A DNA stretch of 64,000 nucleotides from Paractinoplanes brasiliensis (GTDB lineage: Bacteria > Actinomycetota > Actinomycetes > Mycobacteriales > Micromonosporaceae). The DNA lies in the NCBI RefSeq assembly GCF_004362215.1, contig NZ_SNWR01000001.1, forward strand, positions 4,136,001-4,200,000. The letters run 5' to 3'. The translations under genes were made by a program, and so were the position numbers. A model generated the notes under the pieces. It did not search any database, was not told the DNA's origin, and was given only the letters and a program-made list of their open reading frames with translations. Every line of letters begins with the position of its first letter. Position 1 is the stretch's first letter. This document shows positions 32,303-40,415 of the stretch, in pieces.

Positions 32303-33058
32303 ATGAGCCAGCAGCGTCACGGAGTCACGCCCGGTAACACCCCAGGCGACCGCGCCGGTGCGGTGTCGGCCTTCCCGGATCTGCCGGAGGCCACCATCGC
32401 ACGGTTGCCCGAATACCTGCGCGCCCTGCACAACCTGGGCGAGGGCGGGTCCGACACGATCTCCAGCGAGGGTCTCGCCGCGGCGGCCGGGGTCAACTCG
32501 GCCAAGCTCCGTAAGGACCTCTCCCACCTCGGGTCGTACGGCACCCGCGGCGTCGGTTACGACGTGAGCCTGCTGATCGAGCAGATCGAGTACGTGCTCG
32601 GTCTCGACCAGCGCAGGGCGGTCTGCCTGGTCGGGCTGGGTAACCTCGGTCACGCGCTGGCCGGGTACGACGGGTTCGCCAGCCGTGGCTTCAAGATCGT
32701 CGCGCTGTTCGACGCCGACGAGGCGAAGGTCGGCGAAGAGATCCAGGGCCTGGTCGTCCGGCACATCGAGGAACTGGGCCGGGTCGCCGTCGAGGAGAAC
32801 ATCGCGATCGGCGTGATCGCCACCCCCGCCGGCGCCGCCCAGGCCGTGGCCGACGTGCTGGTCGACGCGGGCGTCACCAGCATTCTGAACTTCGCTCCGT
32901 GCGTGCTCTCGGTGCCCGCCAACGTCGACGTTCGCAAGGTCGACCTGGCCATCGAGCTGCAGATCCTCTCATTCCACGAACACCGCAAGGCATCGCTGAC
33001 GGCGCTGCCGGGCGGCCGGTCCGCCACGGCGGGCAACCAGGAGGCGGTCGGGTCGTGA
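32303..33058 (+). CDS. rex: Redox-sensing transcriptional repressor Rex
   Basis: NADH/NAD-sensing repressor of respiratory and heme genes. The 251-residue protein has an N-terminal winged helix (residues 29-100, including ATIARLPEYLRALHNL and VNSAKLRKDLSHLGSYGTRG) and a Rossmann domain with VCLVGLGNLGHAL and a C-terminal domain-swap helix ending LSFHEHRKA. Its stop overlaps the hemA GTG. The same rex-hemA-hemC-hemD order is known from Streptomyces, where Rex autoregulates this operon. Confidence 0.96.
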   Translation: MSQQRHGVTPGNTPGDRAGAVSAFPDLPEATIARLPEYLRALHNLGEGGSDTISSEGLAAAAGVNSAKLRKDLSHLGSYGTRGVGYDVSLLIEQIEYVLGLDQRRAVCLVGLGNLGHALAGYDGFASRGFKIVALFDADEAKVGEEIQGLVVRHIEELGRVAVEENIAIGVIATPAGAAQAVADVLVDAGVTSILNFAPCVLSVPANVDVRKVDLAIELQILSFHEHRKASLTALPGGRSATAGNQEAVGS

Positions 33059-34344
33059 ATCTCCTCAGCGTCGGTGCGTCCTATCGCACCGCCGATGTCG
33101 CCACGCTCGAGCGGCTCACCATTGCCGACGACGCGGTTCCCGGCCTGCTCGAGAAGCTGGTCGCGCAGCCGTTCGTCGGTGAGGCGGTGCTCCTCTCCAC
33201 CTGCAACAGGGTCGAGATCTACGCGGCGGTCAACTCGTTCCACGGCGGCCTCGGCGACATCTGCAACGTGCTCTCCGAGGTGTCCGGCATCCCGGCCACC
33301 GAGCTCGCCGGCCACCTCTACGTGCACTACGACGAGGCGGCGGTGCTGCACTCGTTCAAGGTCTCCAGCGGCCTCGACTCCATGGTGGTGGGGGAGTCGC
33401 AGATCCTCGGACAGCTGCGCGACGCCTATCACGCGGCCACCGAGGCCGACACGGCCGGACGGCTGCTGCACGAGTTGATGCAGCAGGCCCTGCGGGTGGG
33501 CAAGCGGGCGCACTCCGAGACCGGCATCGACCGGGCCGGGCAGAGCGTCGTGACCGCCGCGCTCGACGTGGCCGAGGCCGAGCTGGGCGACCTGACCGGC
33601 CGGCGGGCGCTGGTGATCGGTGCGGGCGCGATGGGTGCGCTCTCCGTCGCCACGCTGACCCGGGCCGGGGTCGGACCGCTGCAGATCACCAACCGGAGCG
33701 CCGCGCGAGCCGATCGGCTGGCCGAGGCGTACGGGGCCGTCGCTGTTTCCTACGACGAGCTGGACGCCGCCCTGCGCGACGCCGACCTGGTCGTCTCGGC
33801 CACCGCGTCGACCGAGCCGGTGCTCACCCGGGCCCGTCTGGAGGCCGCGGCGCCGCTGGTAGTGCTCGACCTGGCTGTGCCGCGGGACGTGGCGCCCGAC
33901 GCGGCGGGTGTCCCCGGCGTGACCGTGATCGACATCGACAGCCTGGCCGCCGGCCGCCGCTCGATGCCCGCCACGGCCGAGACCGCCGCCGTCGAGCAGA
34001 TCGTCGCCGGTGAGGTCGAGCACTTCCTGGGATGGCTGCGCGGCGCCGACATCGCGCCGACTGTGGCCGCGCTGCGCACCCGGGCCGAGGACGTCGTCAC
34101 GGCCGAGCTGCGCAAGCTGTACGCGCGCCGGTCGGAGTTGAGCGAGGAGCAACGGGCCGATGTTTCCCGTACGCTGCATCGCGTCGTCCAGCAGCTGCTG
34201 CACTCGCCGACCGTACGGGTGCGCCGGCTGGCCGCCGAGCCCGGTGGTGATCAGTACGCCGCCCTGCTGCGCGAGCTGTTCGACCTGGACGTGCCACATG
34301 CCACACCCGCGAACGCGGTTCCCGAGATCGGAGGTCAGGCGTGA
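33055..34344 (+). CDS. hemA: Glutamyl-tRNA reductase
   Basis: Reduces glutamyl-tRNA(Glu) to glutamate-1-semialdehyde, first step of C5 heme synthesis. The 429-residue protein has the catalytic Cys in LLSTCNRVEIYA, substrate-binding GLDSMVVGESQILGQLRDAY, the NADPH domain VIGAGAMGALSV and a helical dimerisation domain. Begins at GTG 33055, overlapping the rex stop, with GGAGG around 33040. Confidence 0.96.
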   Translation: MNLLSVGASYRTADVATLERLTIADDAVPGLLEKLVAQPFVGEAVLLSTCNRVEIYAAVNSFHGGLGDICNVLSEVSGIPATELAGHLYVHYDEAAVLHSFKVSSGLDSMVVGESQILGQLRDAYHAATEADTAGRLLHELMQQALRVGKRAHSETGIDRAGQSVVTAALDVAEAELGDLTGRRALVIGAGAMGALSVATLTRAGVGPLQITNRSAARADRLAEAYGAVAVSYDELDAALRDADLVVSATASTEPVLTRARLEAAAPLVVLDLAVPRDVAPDAAGVPGVTVIDIDSLAAGRRSMPATAETAAVEQIVAGEVEHFLGWLRGADIAPTVAALRTRAEDVVTAELRKLYARRSELSEEQRADVSRTLHRVVQQLLHSPTVRVRRLAAEPGGDQYAALLRELFDLDVPHATPANAVPEIGGQA

Positions 34345-35270
34345 GTGCCCCATTGCGTCTTGGCACGCGTGGCAGCGCGCTGGCCATCGCTCAGTCGCAG
34401 CAGACGGCCGACGCCCTCACCGCGGCCACCGGACGTCCGGTCGAGCTGGTGCGGATCGTCACCACCGGCGACCGCTCGTCGGCCCCGGTGGCCCAGCTCG
34501 GCGTGGGTGTCTTCGTCTCGGCGCTGCGTGACGCGCTGATCGCCGGCGAGATCGACTTCGCCGTCCACTCGTACAAGGACCTGCCCACCGGCGCGCACCC
34601 GGGGCTGCACATCGCCGCCGTCCCGTCGCGCGAGGACCCCCGCGATGTGCTGATCGCCCAGGGCAACCGGACGCTGGCCGAGCTGCCCCCGGGCTCCGTG
34701 ATCGGAACCGGCGCGGTGCGCCGAATCGCGCAACTGCGTGCTTTGGGCCTAGAGTTGCAGGTCACGCCGATCCGCGGAAACATCGACAGCCGGATCGCCC
34801 GGGTTCACGGACCCGAGGCCGATCTGGATGCCGTCGTTCTCGCCCGGGCCGGCGTGGCGCGAATCGGCAGGGTCGCCGAGATCGCGGAAACGCTCGACCC
34901 GATGCTCATGCTGCCCGCCCCGGCCCAGGGTGCGCTGGCCGTGGAGTGCCGGGCCGACGACGCTGACCTGGTCGAACTACTGGCCACGCTCGACCACGCA
35001 CCGTCCCGGGCCGCCGTCACGGCGGAACGGGCGATGCTCGCCACGCTCGAGGCCGGGTGCTCCGCCCCGGTCGCGGCACACGCCGAACTCGCCGAGGGCG
35101 AGGACGGTGACGAGATTTACCTGCGCGGTGCGGTGATCAGCCCGGATGGGGTTCGAGCCATCCGGCTGTCGCGCACCGGAACGCCCGCCGACGCGGCGGA
35201 GATCGGTAAGGCGCTCGCCGCCGATCTCCTCGACGCCGGCGCCGACACCCTGATCGGGAGCACAGAATGA
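34341..35270 (+). CDS. hemC: Hydroxymethylbilane synthase (porphobilinogen deaminase)
   Basis: Polymerises four porphobilinogens into hydroxymethylbilane. The 309-residue protein shows LRLGTRGSALAIAQSQ at the start, VHSYKDLPT with the catalytic Asp-neighbouring Lys, GTGAVRRIAQL, and the dipyrromethane cofactor Cys in LEAGCSAPVAAH. GTG start overlaps the hemA stop (GTGA). Confidence 0.96.
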   Translation: MSAPLRLGTRGSALAIAQSQQTADALTAATGRPVELVRIVTTGDRSSAPVAQLGVGVFVSALRDALIAGEIDFAVHSYKDLPTGAHPGLHIAAVPSREDPRDVLIAQGNRTLAELPPGSVIGTGAVRRIAQLRALGLELQVTPIRGNIDSRIARVHGPEADLDAVVLARAGVARIGRVAEIAETLDPMLMLPAPAQGALAVECRADDADLVELLATLDHAPSRAAVTAERAMLATLEAGCSAPVAAHAELAEGEDGDEIYLRGAVISPDGVRAIRLSRTGTPADAAEIGKALAADLLDAGADTLIGSTE

Positions 35271-36853
35271 CCACCCGCACCGCCCGCAAGCCAGCAGGAC
35301 GCATCGCGTTCGTCGGCGCCGGACCCGGCGACCCGGAACTGCTGACCCGCCGCGCCCACGCCGCGCTCACCGAGGCCGACCAGGTGGTGTACGACCGTGG
35401 AGTGCCCGAGTCGCTGCTGACGGCCATCCGGTCCGAGGCCAAGCCGGACGCTCAGTTCAGCCCGGCCGAGGGAGCGCCCGGCGACGTCGCCAAGGTGCTG
35501 CTCTCCGCGGCCAAGTCCGGTCTGTCCGCCGTGCACCTGGTGGCCGGTGACCCGTTCGGGCACGAGGCCGTCGTCAAGGAGGTGCAGGCGGTCGCTCGCA
35601 CCGCGGTGCACTTCGAGGTGGTGCCCGGCCTGGGCCAGGCCGAGGGTGTGGCCACGTACGCGGGTGTTCCGCTGCCCGGCGTGCGGGTCACGGCCGACGT
35701 CGGCGACGTGTCCGCGCTCGACTTCGACGCGCTGGCCTCCGCCGCCCTCAAGGGCTCGTTCGCCGTGGCGGTCGACGCCGGCGACCTTGCCGCCGTGCGT
35801 GACGGCCTGCTGGCCGCGGGCGTCGAGCCGGGCATCCCGGTCGCGGTGACCGGCGACGGCACCGGCGAGACGCAGTACACGACGACCTCGACGGTCGACA
35901 GCTTCGTGGCCGCCGCGCTCGGCTTCACCGGCCGCGTGGTGCTCACGGTCGGCACCGACGTCGCCGAGCGCGACACGCTGAGCTGGTGGGAGAACCGCCC
36001 GCTGTACGGCTGGAAGGTCCTGGTGCCGCGCACCAAGGAGCAGGCCGGCGCGATGAGTGCCCGGCTGCGGGCCTACGGCGCGATCCCGTGCGAGGTGCCG
36101 ACCATCGCGGTCGAGCCGCCGCGCACCCCGGCGCAGATGGAACGCGCGGTCAAGGGCCTGGTCGACGGCCGGTACGCCTGGGTCGTCTTCACCTCGGTCA
36201 ACGCCGTGCGCGCGGTCTGGGAGAAGTTCGACGAGCACGGCCTCGACGCCCGCCACTTCGGCGGTGTGAAGATCGCCTGCATCGGCGAGGCCACCGCGAA
36301 CGCCGTGCGCGCGTTCGGCATCCAGCCCGAGCTGCTGCCCAAGGACGAGCAGTCGAGCGAGGGGCTGCTGGCCGAGTTCTCGCCCCACGACGAGGTGCTG
36401 GACCCGGTCGGGCGGGTGCTGCTGCCGCGGGCCGACATCGCCACCGAGACCCTGGCCGCCGGGCTGATCGAGCGGGGCTGGGAGGTGGACGACGTGACCG
36501 CGTACCGGACGGTGCGTGCCGCGCCGCCGCCGGCCGAGATCCGCGACGCGATCAAGTCGGGTGGCTTCGACGCGGTGCTCTTCACCTCGTCCAGCACCGT
36601 CCGCAACCTGGTCGGCATCGCCGGCAAGCCGCACGCCCGTACGGTCGTCGCGGTGATCGGCCCCAAGACCGCCGAGACGGCCACCGAGTTCGGCCTGCGC
36701 GTCGACGTCCAGCCGCAGCACGCCAGCGTGCCGGACCTGGTCGAGGCGCTGGCATCGTACGCGGTGGAACTGCGCGAGAAGCTGGCCGCGATGCCGGCCA
36801 AGCAGCGCCGGGGCTCGAAGGTCCAGGGACCCACCGCTCTCCGCTTCCGCTGA
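35267..36853 (+). CDS. hemD: Uroporphyrinogen-III synthase fused to SUMT-like domain
   Basis: A 528-residue fusion. Residues about 11-240 resemble uroporphyrinogen-III methyltransferase (start FVGAGPGDPELLTRRA), and about 255-510 form uroporphyrinogen-III synthase (GWKVLVPRTKEQAGAMSARL, FTSVNAVRAVWEKF, VTAYRTVRA, LFTSSSTVRNLVGIAG). In the methyltransferase part the usual RLKGGDPF loop reads HLVAGDPFG and the later THR segment is absent, so methylation to precorrin-2 may be weak or lost. The synthase half looks intact. Overlaps hemC by ATGA. Confidence 0.93.
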   Translation: MTTRTARKPAGRIAFVGAGPGDPELLTRRAHAALTEADQVVYDRGVPESLLTAIRSEAKPDAQFSPAEGAPGDVAKVLLSAAKSGLSAVHLVAGDPFGHEAVVKEVQAVARTAVHFEVVPGLGQAEGVATYAGVPLPGVRVTADVGDVSALDFDALASAALKGSFAVAVDAGDLAAVRDGLLAAGVEPGIPVAVTGDGTGETQYTTTSTVDSFVAAALGFTGRVVLTVGTDVAERDTLSWWENRPLYGWKVLVPRTKEQAGAMSARLRAYGAIPCEVPTIAVEPPRTPAQMERAVKGLVDGRYAWVVFTSVNAVRAVWEKFDEHGLDARHFGGVKIACIGEATANAVRAFGIQPELLPKDEQSSEGLLAEFSPHDEVLDPVGRVLLPRADIATETLAAGLIERGWEVDDVTAYRTVRAAPPPAEIRDAIKSGGFDAVLFTSSSTVRNLVGIAGKPHARTVVAVIGPKTAETATEFGLRVDVQPQHASVPDLVEALASYAVELREKLAAMPAKQRRGSKVQGPTALRFR

Positions 36854-36870
36854 TTCCGCGAGGACTCGTC

Positions 36871-37860
36871 ATGTCGTTTCCGGATGTCCGTCCGCGTCGC
36901 CTCCGCCGCAGCCCGGCCCTGCGCCGCCTGGTCGAAGAGACCCGGCCGGCGCCGGCCGAGCTGGTGCTGCCGCTCTTCCTGCGCGAAGGGCTGACCGAGC
37001 CGCGCGAGATCAGCTCGCTGCCCGGCGTGATGCAGCACTCGCGGGACTCGCTGCGCAAGGCCGCCCACGAGGCGGTCAGCGCCGGGGTCGGCGGGCTGAT
37101 GCTGTTCGGCGTGCCGGACAACGCGAACAAGGACGAGACCGGCTCGTGCGGCCTCGACCCCGACGGCATCCTCAACGTCGGCATCCGTGACCTCATCTCC
37201 GAGGTCGGGGACTCGACGGTCGTGATGAGCGACCTGTGCCTCGACGAGTTCACCTCGCACGGGCACTGCGGCGTGCTCGCCGAGGACGGCTCGGTCGACA
37301 ACGACGCGACGCTGGCCATCTACGCGGACATGGCGGTGGCGCAGGCTGCCGCGGGCGTCCACATGGTGGGGCCGTCGGGGATGATGGACGGCCAGATCGG
37401 CGTCGTCCGGCGTGCCCTCGACAAGGCGGGCTACCAGGACGTCTCGGTGCTGGCCTACTCGGCCAAGTACGCGGGCGCGTTCTACGGCCCGTTCCGTGAG
37501 GCCGTCGAGTCGACGCTGCAGGGCGACCGCCGGCAATACCAGCAGGACCCGCCGAACCTGCGCGAGGCGCTGCGCGAGGTCGACCTCGACGTGGCCGAGG
37601 GCGCCGACATCGTCATGGTGAAGCCGGCCCTGCCCTACCTCGACGTGATCGCCGCCATCCACGAGCGGGTCACCGTGCCGGTGGCGGCGTACCAGGTCTC
37701 CGGCGAGTACGCGATGGTCGAGGCCGCAGCCCGCAACGGCTGGATCGACCGCGAGCGGGTCATCCTCGAGACGCTGACGTCGATCAAGCGGGCGGGCGCG
37801 CAGATCACCCTGACCTACTGGGCCACCGAGGCGGCTCAGCTGCTGCGCAACCGCTACTGA
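36871..37860 (+). CDS. hemB: Delta-aminolevulinic acid dehydratase (porphobilinogen synthase)
   Basis: Condenses two aminolevulinates to porphobilinogen. The 329-residue TIM barrel has the metal-site segment MSDLCLDEFTSHGHCGVL, the first catalytic Lys in LAYSAKYAGAFYGPF and the Schiff-base Lys in DIVMVKPALPYLD. The Cys-containing metal site (LCLDEFTSHGHC) differs from the three-Cys zinc form, suggesting a Mg-type enzyme. Last gene of the rex-hem operon; its end overlaps the convergent next gene by 7 nt. Confidence 0.95.
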   Translation: MSFPDVRPRRLRRSPALRRLVEETRPAPAELVLPLFLREGLTEPREISSLPGVMQHSRDSLRKAAHEAVSAGVGGLMLFGVPDNANKDETGSCGLDPDGILNVGIRDLISEVGDSTVVMSDLCLDEFTSHGHCGVLAEDGSVDNDATLAIYADMAVAQAAAGVHMVGPSGMMDGQIGVVRRALDKAGYQDVSVLAYSAKYAGAFYGPFREAVESTLQGDRRQYQQDPPNLREALREVDLDVAEGADIVMVKPALPYLDVIAAIHERVTVPVAAYQVSGEYAMVEAAARNGWIDRERVILETLTSIKRAGAQITLTYWATEAAQLLRNRY

Positions 37861-39233
37861 TCAGTGATCGTCCCCGTTCCGCGGCTCTTCACGACCCGTA
37901 CGGCGGAAAGGGCGGTTACCTCGAACGTCAGCTGTTCGCTGCCCTCGCGCAGCCGGTCACCACGCACCTGAACCGGGAAATCGGCCCGGATCGCGCCGGC
38001 CGGGACTGTCCGGCAACCCCGGTACGGCTCGTAGTCCGCGTTCGGGAGCGTTGTCGTTCCCGGCACGGTGGCCGCGCAGACCGTCAGCGCCTGGCTCAGC
38101 GGCCGGGTCAACGTGACCGGGAAGACCAGCGGGGTGCCCTCTGTCGCGCTGGCGTCCCCGACCGACAGGCCGGCCTGTGCGTGGAAACGGGCCACGGTTT
38201 CGCGCGCCTCGATCAGGTCGCCGTGCAGGGCGTCGTTGACCAGAAGGGCCGCTGCGGACACGGCGTTCAGGCCATCGGTTCCGGTCGCATCCCCGCCGAG
38301 CACCACCCGCGCGTACGGGTGGGCGGCTTCGATGCCGTCGATGAGCGTGGCCGCGTGCCCGGTCTGTTCCGTGGCGGAGATCGCCCACAGAGGGTAGTGC
38401 TCGTCTGCGCCAGCGGTGGCTTTCACCTCGAACAGCGCGATCTGCGGGGCGGATTTCCCGCCGACGTCGGGCTGGAACGCCTGCGGGTTGGCGACGTCAG
38501 CGCCGACATTCAGCAGCGCGGTGGACAGCGACAACCTCTCGGCGCGGAAGAGGAACCCGGACAGTGTGCCCAGCGCGCCGGCGCCGCGGAGGTCGGCTGC
38601 GACGTCGTACGCGGGTCCGCCGTTACGGCTGATCACCAGCGCGAGCTCCTGCAGGGAGTCCGGTTTGCCGTCACCGATGGTTCCGCAGGTCAGTGCGATC
38701 CCGGCGACGTGGCAGATGTCCTGGGCCTGTGCCCCTCGCGTGAGGATGAGGTCGGGGGCGTTCGAGCCGGTCGTGATCCGGCGGGCCTCGTCCAGGTTGT
38801 CCACGGAGAGGGTGGCGATCGCGAGTTCGCGCTGCGGGTCGGCGAGGGTGGGCGGGGTGGCGCCGTGCACCTGGTATTTCTTGCCGCTCTCGGCGTTGTC
38901 GGTGGGCGGGGCGTACGGGGAACGCGCGGTGGTTCCGGTCGTGAGCGGGTCGTGCCCGGCGGTGGCGTGGGCTGGGGCCGGCAGCGCCAGACCTGCGGCG
39001 GCCAGAAGCGCGGCTGTCACCGACGTCGCAAGTCTTGCGCTTCTGCTTTTGGCCGGCCTTGCGGCTTTGGTCGGCTTCCCGGTTCTGGTCGGCTTCCCGG
39101 CTTTGGTCGGCTTGCCCGCTTCGGTTGGCCTGCCCGCTTCGGTTGGCCTGGCGGCTTCAGTTGGCCTGGCGGCGGCCTCTGTCTGCCTGGCGGCGTTCTT
39201 TGCCGGCCTGGTGAGTCTTGGGCGACCCAGCAC
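37854..39233 (-). CDS. Secreted protein: N-terminal PTxA repeats, nuclease-like and Calx-beta-like regions
   Basis: A 459-residue protein. Residues about 16-62 are hexapeptide repeats of the type (R/K)PT(E/K)A(A/G), then a signal sequence (about 70-90, ending APAHA), so a basic, repetitive tail precedes the export signal. The mature part has LAIATLSVDNLDEA, DLILTRGAQA and VVLGGDATGTDGLNAV, reminiscent of endonuclease/exonuclease/phosphatase domains but without the catalytic Asn/His set. The C-terminal 100 residues (SVGDASATEGTPLVFPVTL, GSEQLTFEVT) look like a Calx-beta domain. GTG 39233 is chosen for GGAGG 5 nt upstream. Function unknown. Confidence 0.7.
   Translation of the reverse strand: MLGRPRLTRPAKNAARQTEAAARPTEAARPTEAGRPTEAGKPTKAGKPTRTGKPTKAARPAKSRSARLATSVTAALLAAAGLALPAPAHATAGHDPLTTGTTARSPYAPPTDNAESGKKYQVHGATPPTLADPQRELAIATLSVDNLDEARRITTGSNAPDLILTRGAQAQDICHVAGIALTCGTIGDGKPDSLQELALVISRNGGPAYDVAADLRGAGALGTLSGFLFRAERLSLSTALLNVGADVANPQAFQPDVGGKSAPQIALFEVKATAGADEHYPLWAISATEQTGHAATLIDGIEAAHPYARVVLGGDATGTDGLNAVSAAALLVNDALHGDLIEARETVARFHAQAGLSVGDASATEGTPLVFPVTLTRPLSQALTVCAATVPGTTTLPNADYEPYRGCRTVPAGAIRADFPVQVRGDRLREGSEQLTFEVTALSAVRVVKSRGTGTITDQ
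39048..39188. repeat. 18-bp coding tandem repeats
   Basis: About seven imperfect 18-bp units encoding RPTEAA, RPTEAG, KPTKAG and KPTRTG in the N-terminal tail of the secreted protein. Neighbouring units share most bases, so copy number probably varies between strains. Confidence 0.75.
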
Positions 39234-39311
39234 GGTGCCTCCACGGCGGACCGGCGGTTGCGTTTGCGTCGGCGTTTTGCGTCGGCCGTCTTCCGGTCGC
39301 AAAGGTTGAGC

Positions 39312-40328
39312 TTAGTCGATGGACTCGAGGCTTTGTACCAGTTGCGAAACGTCGGCGCCGTACTCGTACCAGTCGCGGTCGGGCTGATAACCCAGTTCAG
39401 CGTTGACCTTGAGCATCGACTCGTTGTGCTGGGCGTTCCAGGTCTGCACCTCACGCAGCCCTTCCTCGGCCGCGCGCAGCTCGAACAGCATGCGGGCCTT
39501 GATCGCCCGGTCGATGCCGTGGCCGCGGTGCTCCCGTACGACGATCGTGTCGTACTGGTCGGCGCGTTCGGGGTGGTGGGCGGGGACGACGACCTCGGTC
39601 AGGCCGGCGACGACACCGCTCTCGTCGTGCAGGGCGAGCACAATGTACGGCTTCAGGCCGCGCTTGTGGAGGGTGTCGAGTGAGTCACGAAGCCGCTGCG
39701 GGTCGGAGGAGCGGGGCGCCAGGTCGAGGTCGTCGTCGTCCTGAGCTTCCAGTTTGGCCTGCGCGTACGCCTCGAGCAGGTGGTCGGGCGGGCCGCCGGG
39801 GTGGAACTCGACGCGATAGCCGGCTCCGATGCTGCCCGCCATGACCGTGAGGGCGGGCCAGTCCACCGAGGACAGGGTGAGCACGCTGCGCGTCTCCACG
39901 AATTCACGCTCGAAGCCGAGGGACTCGTAGAACGCGATGGCCGGGGTGCCGCCGATGGCTTCGACGCCGATCGTGGAGAAGCCCTCCAGGTATGCCCGGC
40001 GGGCCGCGACCGCCACGAGCTGGCGGCCGAGCCCACGGCGGCGCAGGCGTGGACTGACCATTATCTCGAGCACGCCGATGTCACCGAGCAGCAGCATGCT
40101 GACAACGGCGAAGATTTCGCTCTCGCCCTCGGGGAGCCGGTCGTCCTCGGCGACCCAGCTGATCCGCCGCTCGCCAGGCATGGTTTCGGAGAGGTAGTCG
40201 CGGACCTGTCCGTCCACCCACGGCGGGTCGTCGGGGAGATCGGTCGCGAGCACCGCGTTCACCGTCTCCACGAGCGACCGGATCTCCGCCGCCGACGCGG
40301 TCCGGGGATCCCATTCACGAACCCTCAC
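39312..40328 (-). CDS. GNAT-family acetyltransferase, two GNAT domains
   Basis: A 338-residue protein with two GNAT folds. The N-terminal domain keeps an acetyl-CoA motif LEIMVSPRLRRRGLGRQLV and the GFEREF end; the C-terminal domain has TIVVREHRGHGIDRAIKARM and ELGYQPDRDWYEYG, typical of tandem GNAT proteins in actinobacteria. It does not resemble mycothiol synthase MshD beyond the fold. Substrate unknown. The stop lies 78 nt before the chosen start of the secreted-protein gene on the same strand. Confidence 0.85.
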   Translation of the reverse strand: MRVREWDPRTASAAEIRSLVETVNAVLATDLPDDPPWVDGQVRDYLSETMPGERRISWVAEDDRLPEGESEIFAVVSMLLLGDIGVLEIMVSPRLRRRGLGRQLVAVAARRAYLEGFSTIGVEAIGGTPAIAFYESLGFEREFVETRSVLTLSSVDWPALTVMAGSIGAGYRVEFHPGGPPDHLLEAYAQAKLEAQDDDDLDLAPRSSDPQRLRDSLDTLHKRGLKPYIVLALHDESGVVAGLTEVVVPAHHPERADQYDTIVVREHRGHGIDRAIKARMLFELRAAEEGLREVQTWNAQHNESMLKVNAELGYQPDRDWYEYGADVSQLVQSLESID

Positions 40329-40415
40329 CCGTACAGCTTGCCGCTAAGCGAACCGTCTGGGAAGTGCTGCGAACGGAAATGTGTAGACATCGTCACACTG
40401 CGTGCAGGTTGCACA

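Noticed and set aside
39312..40328. Mycothiol synthase MshD
   Set aside because: Two GNAT domains and the presence of mshA elsewhere suggest it, but the sequence does not resemble MshD beyond the fold.
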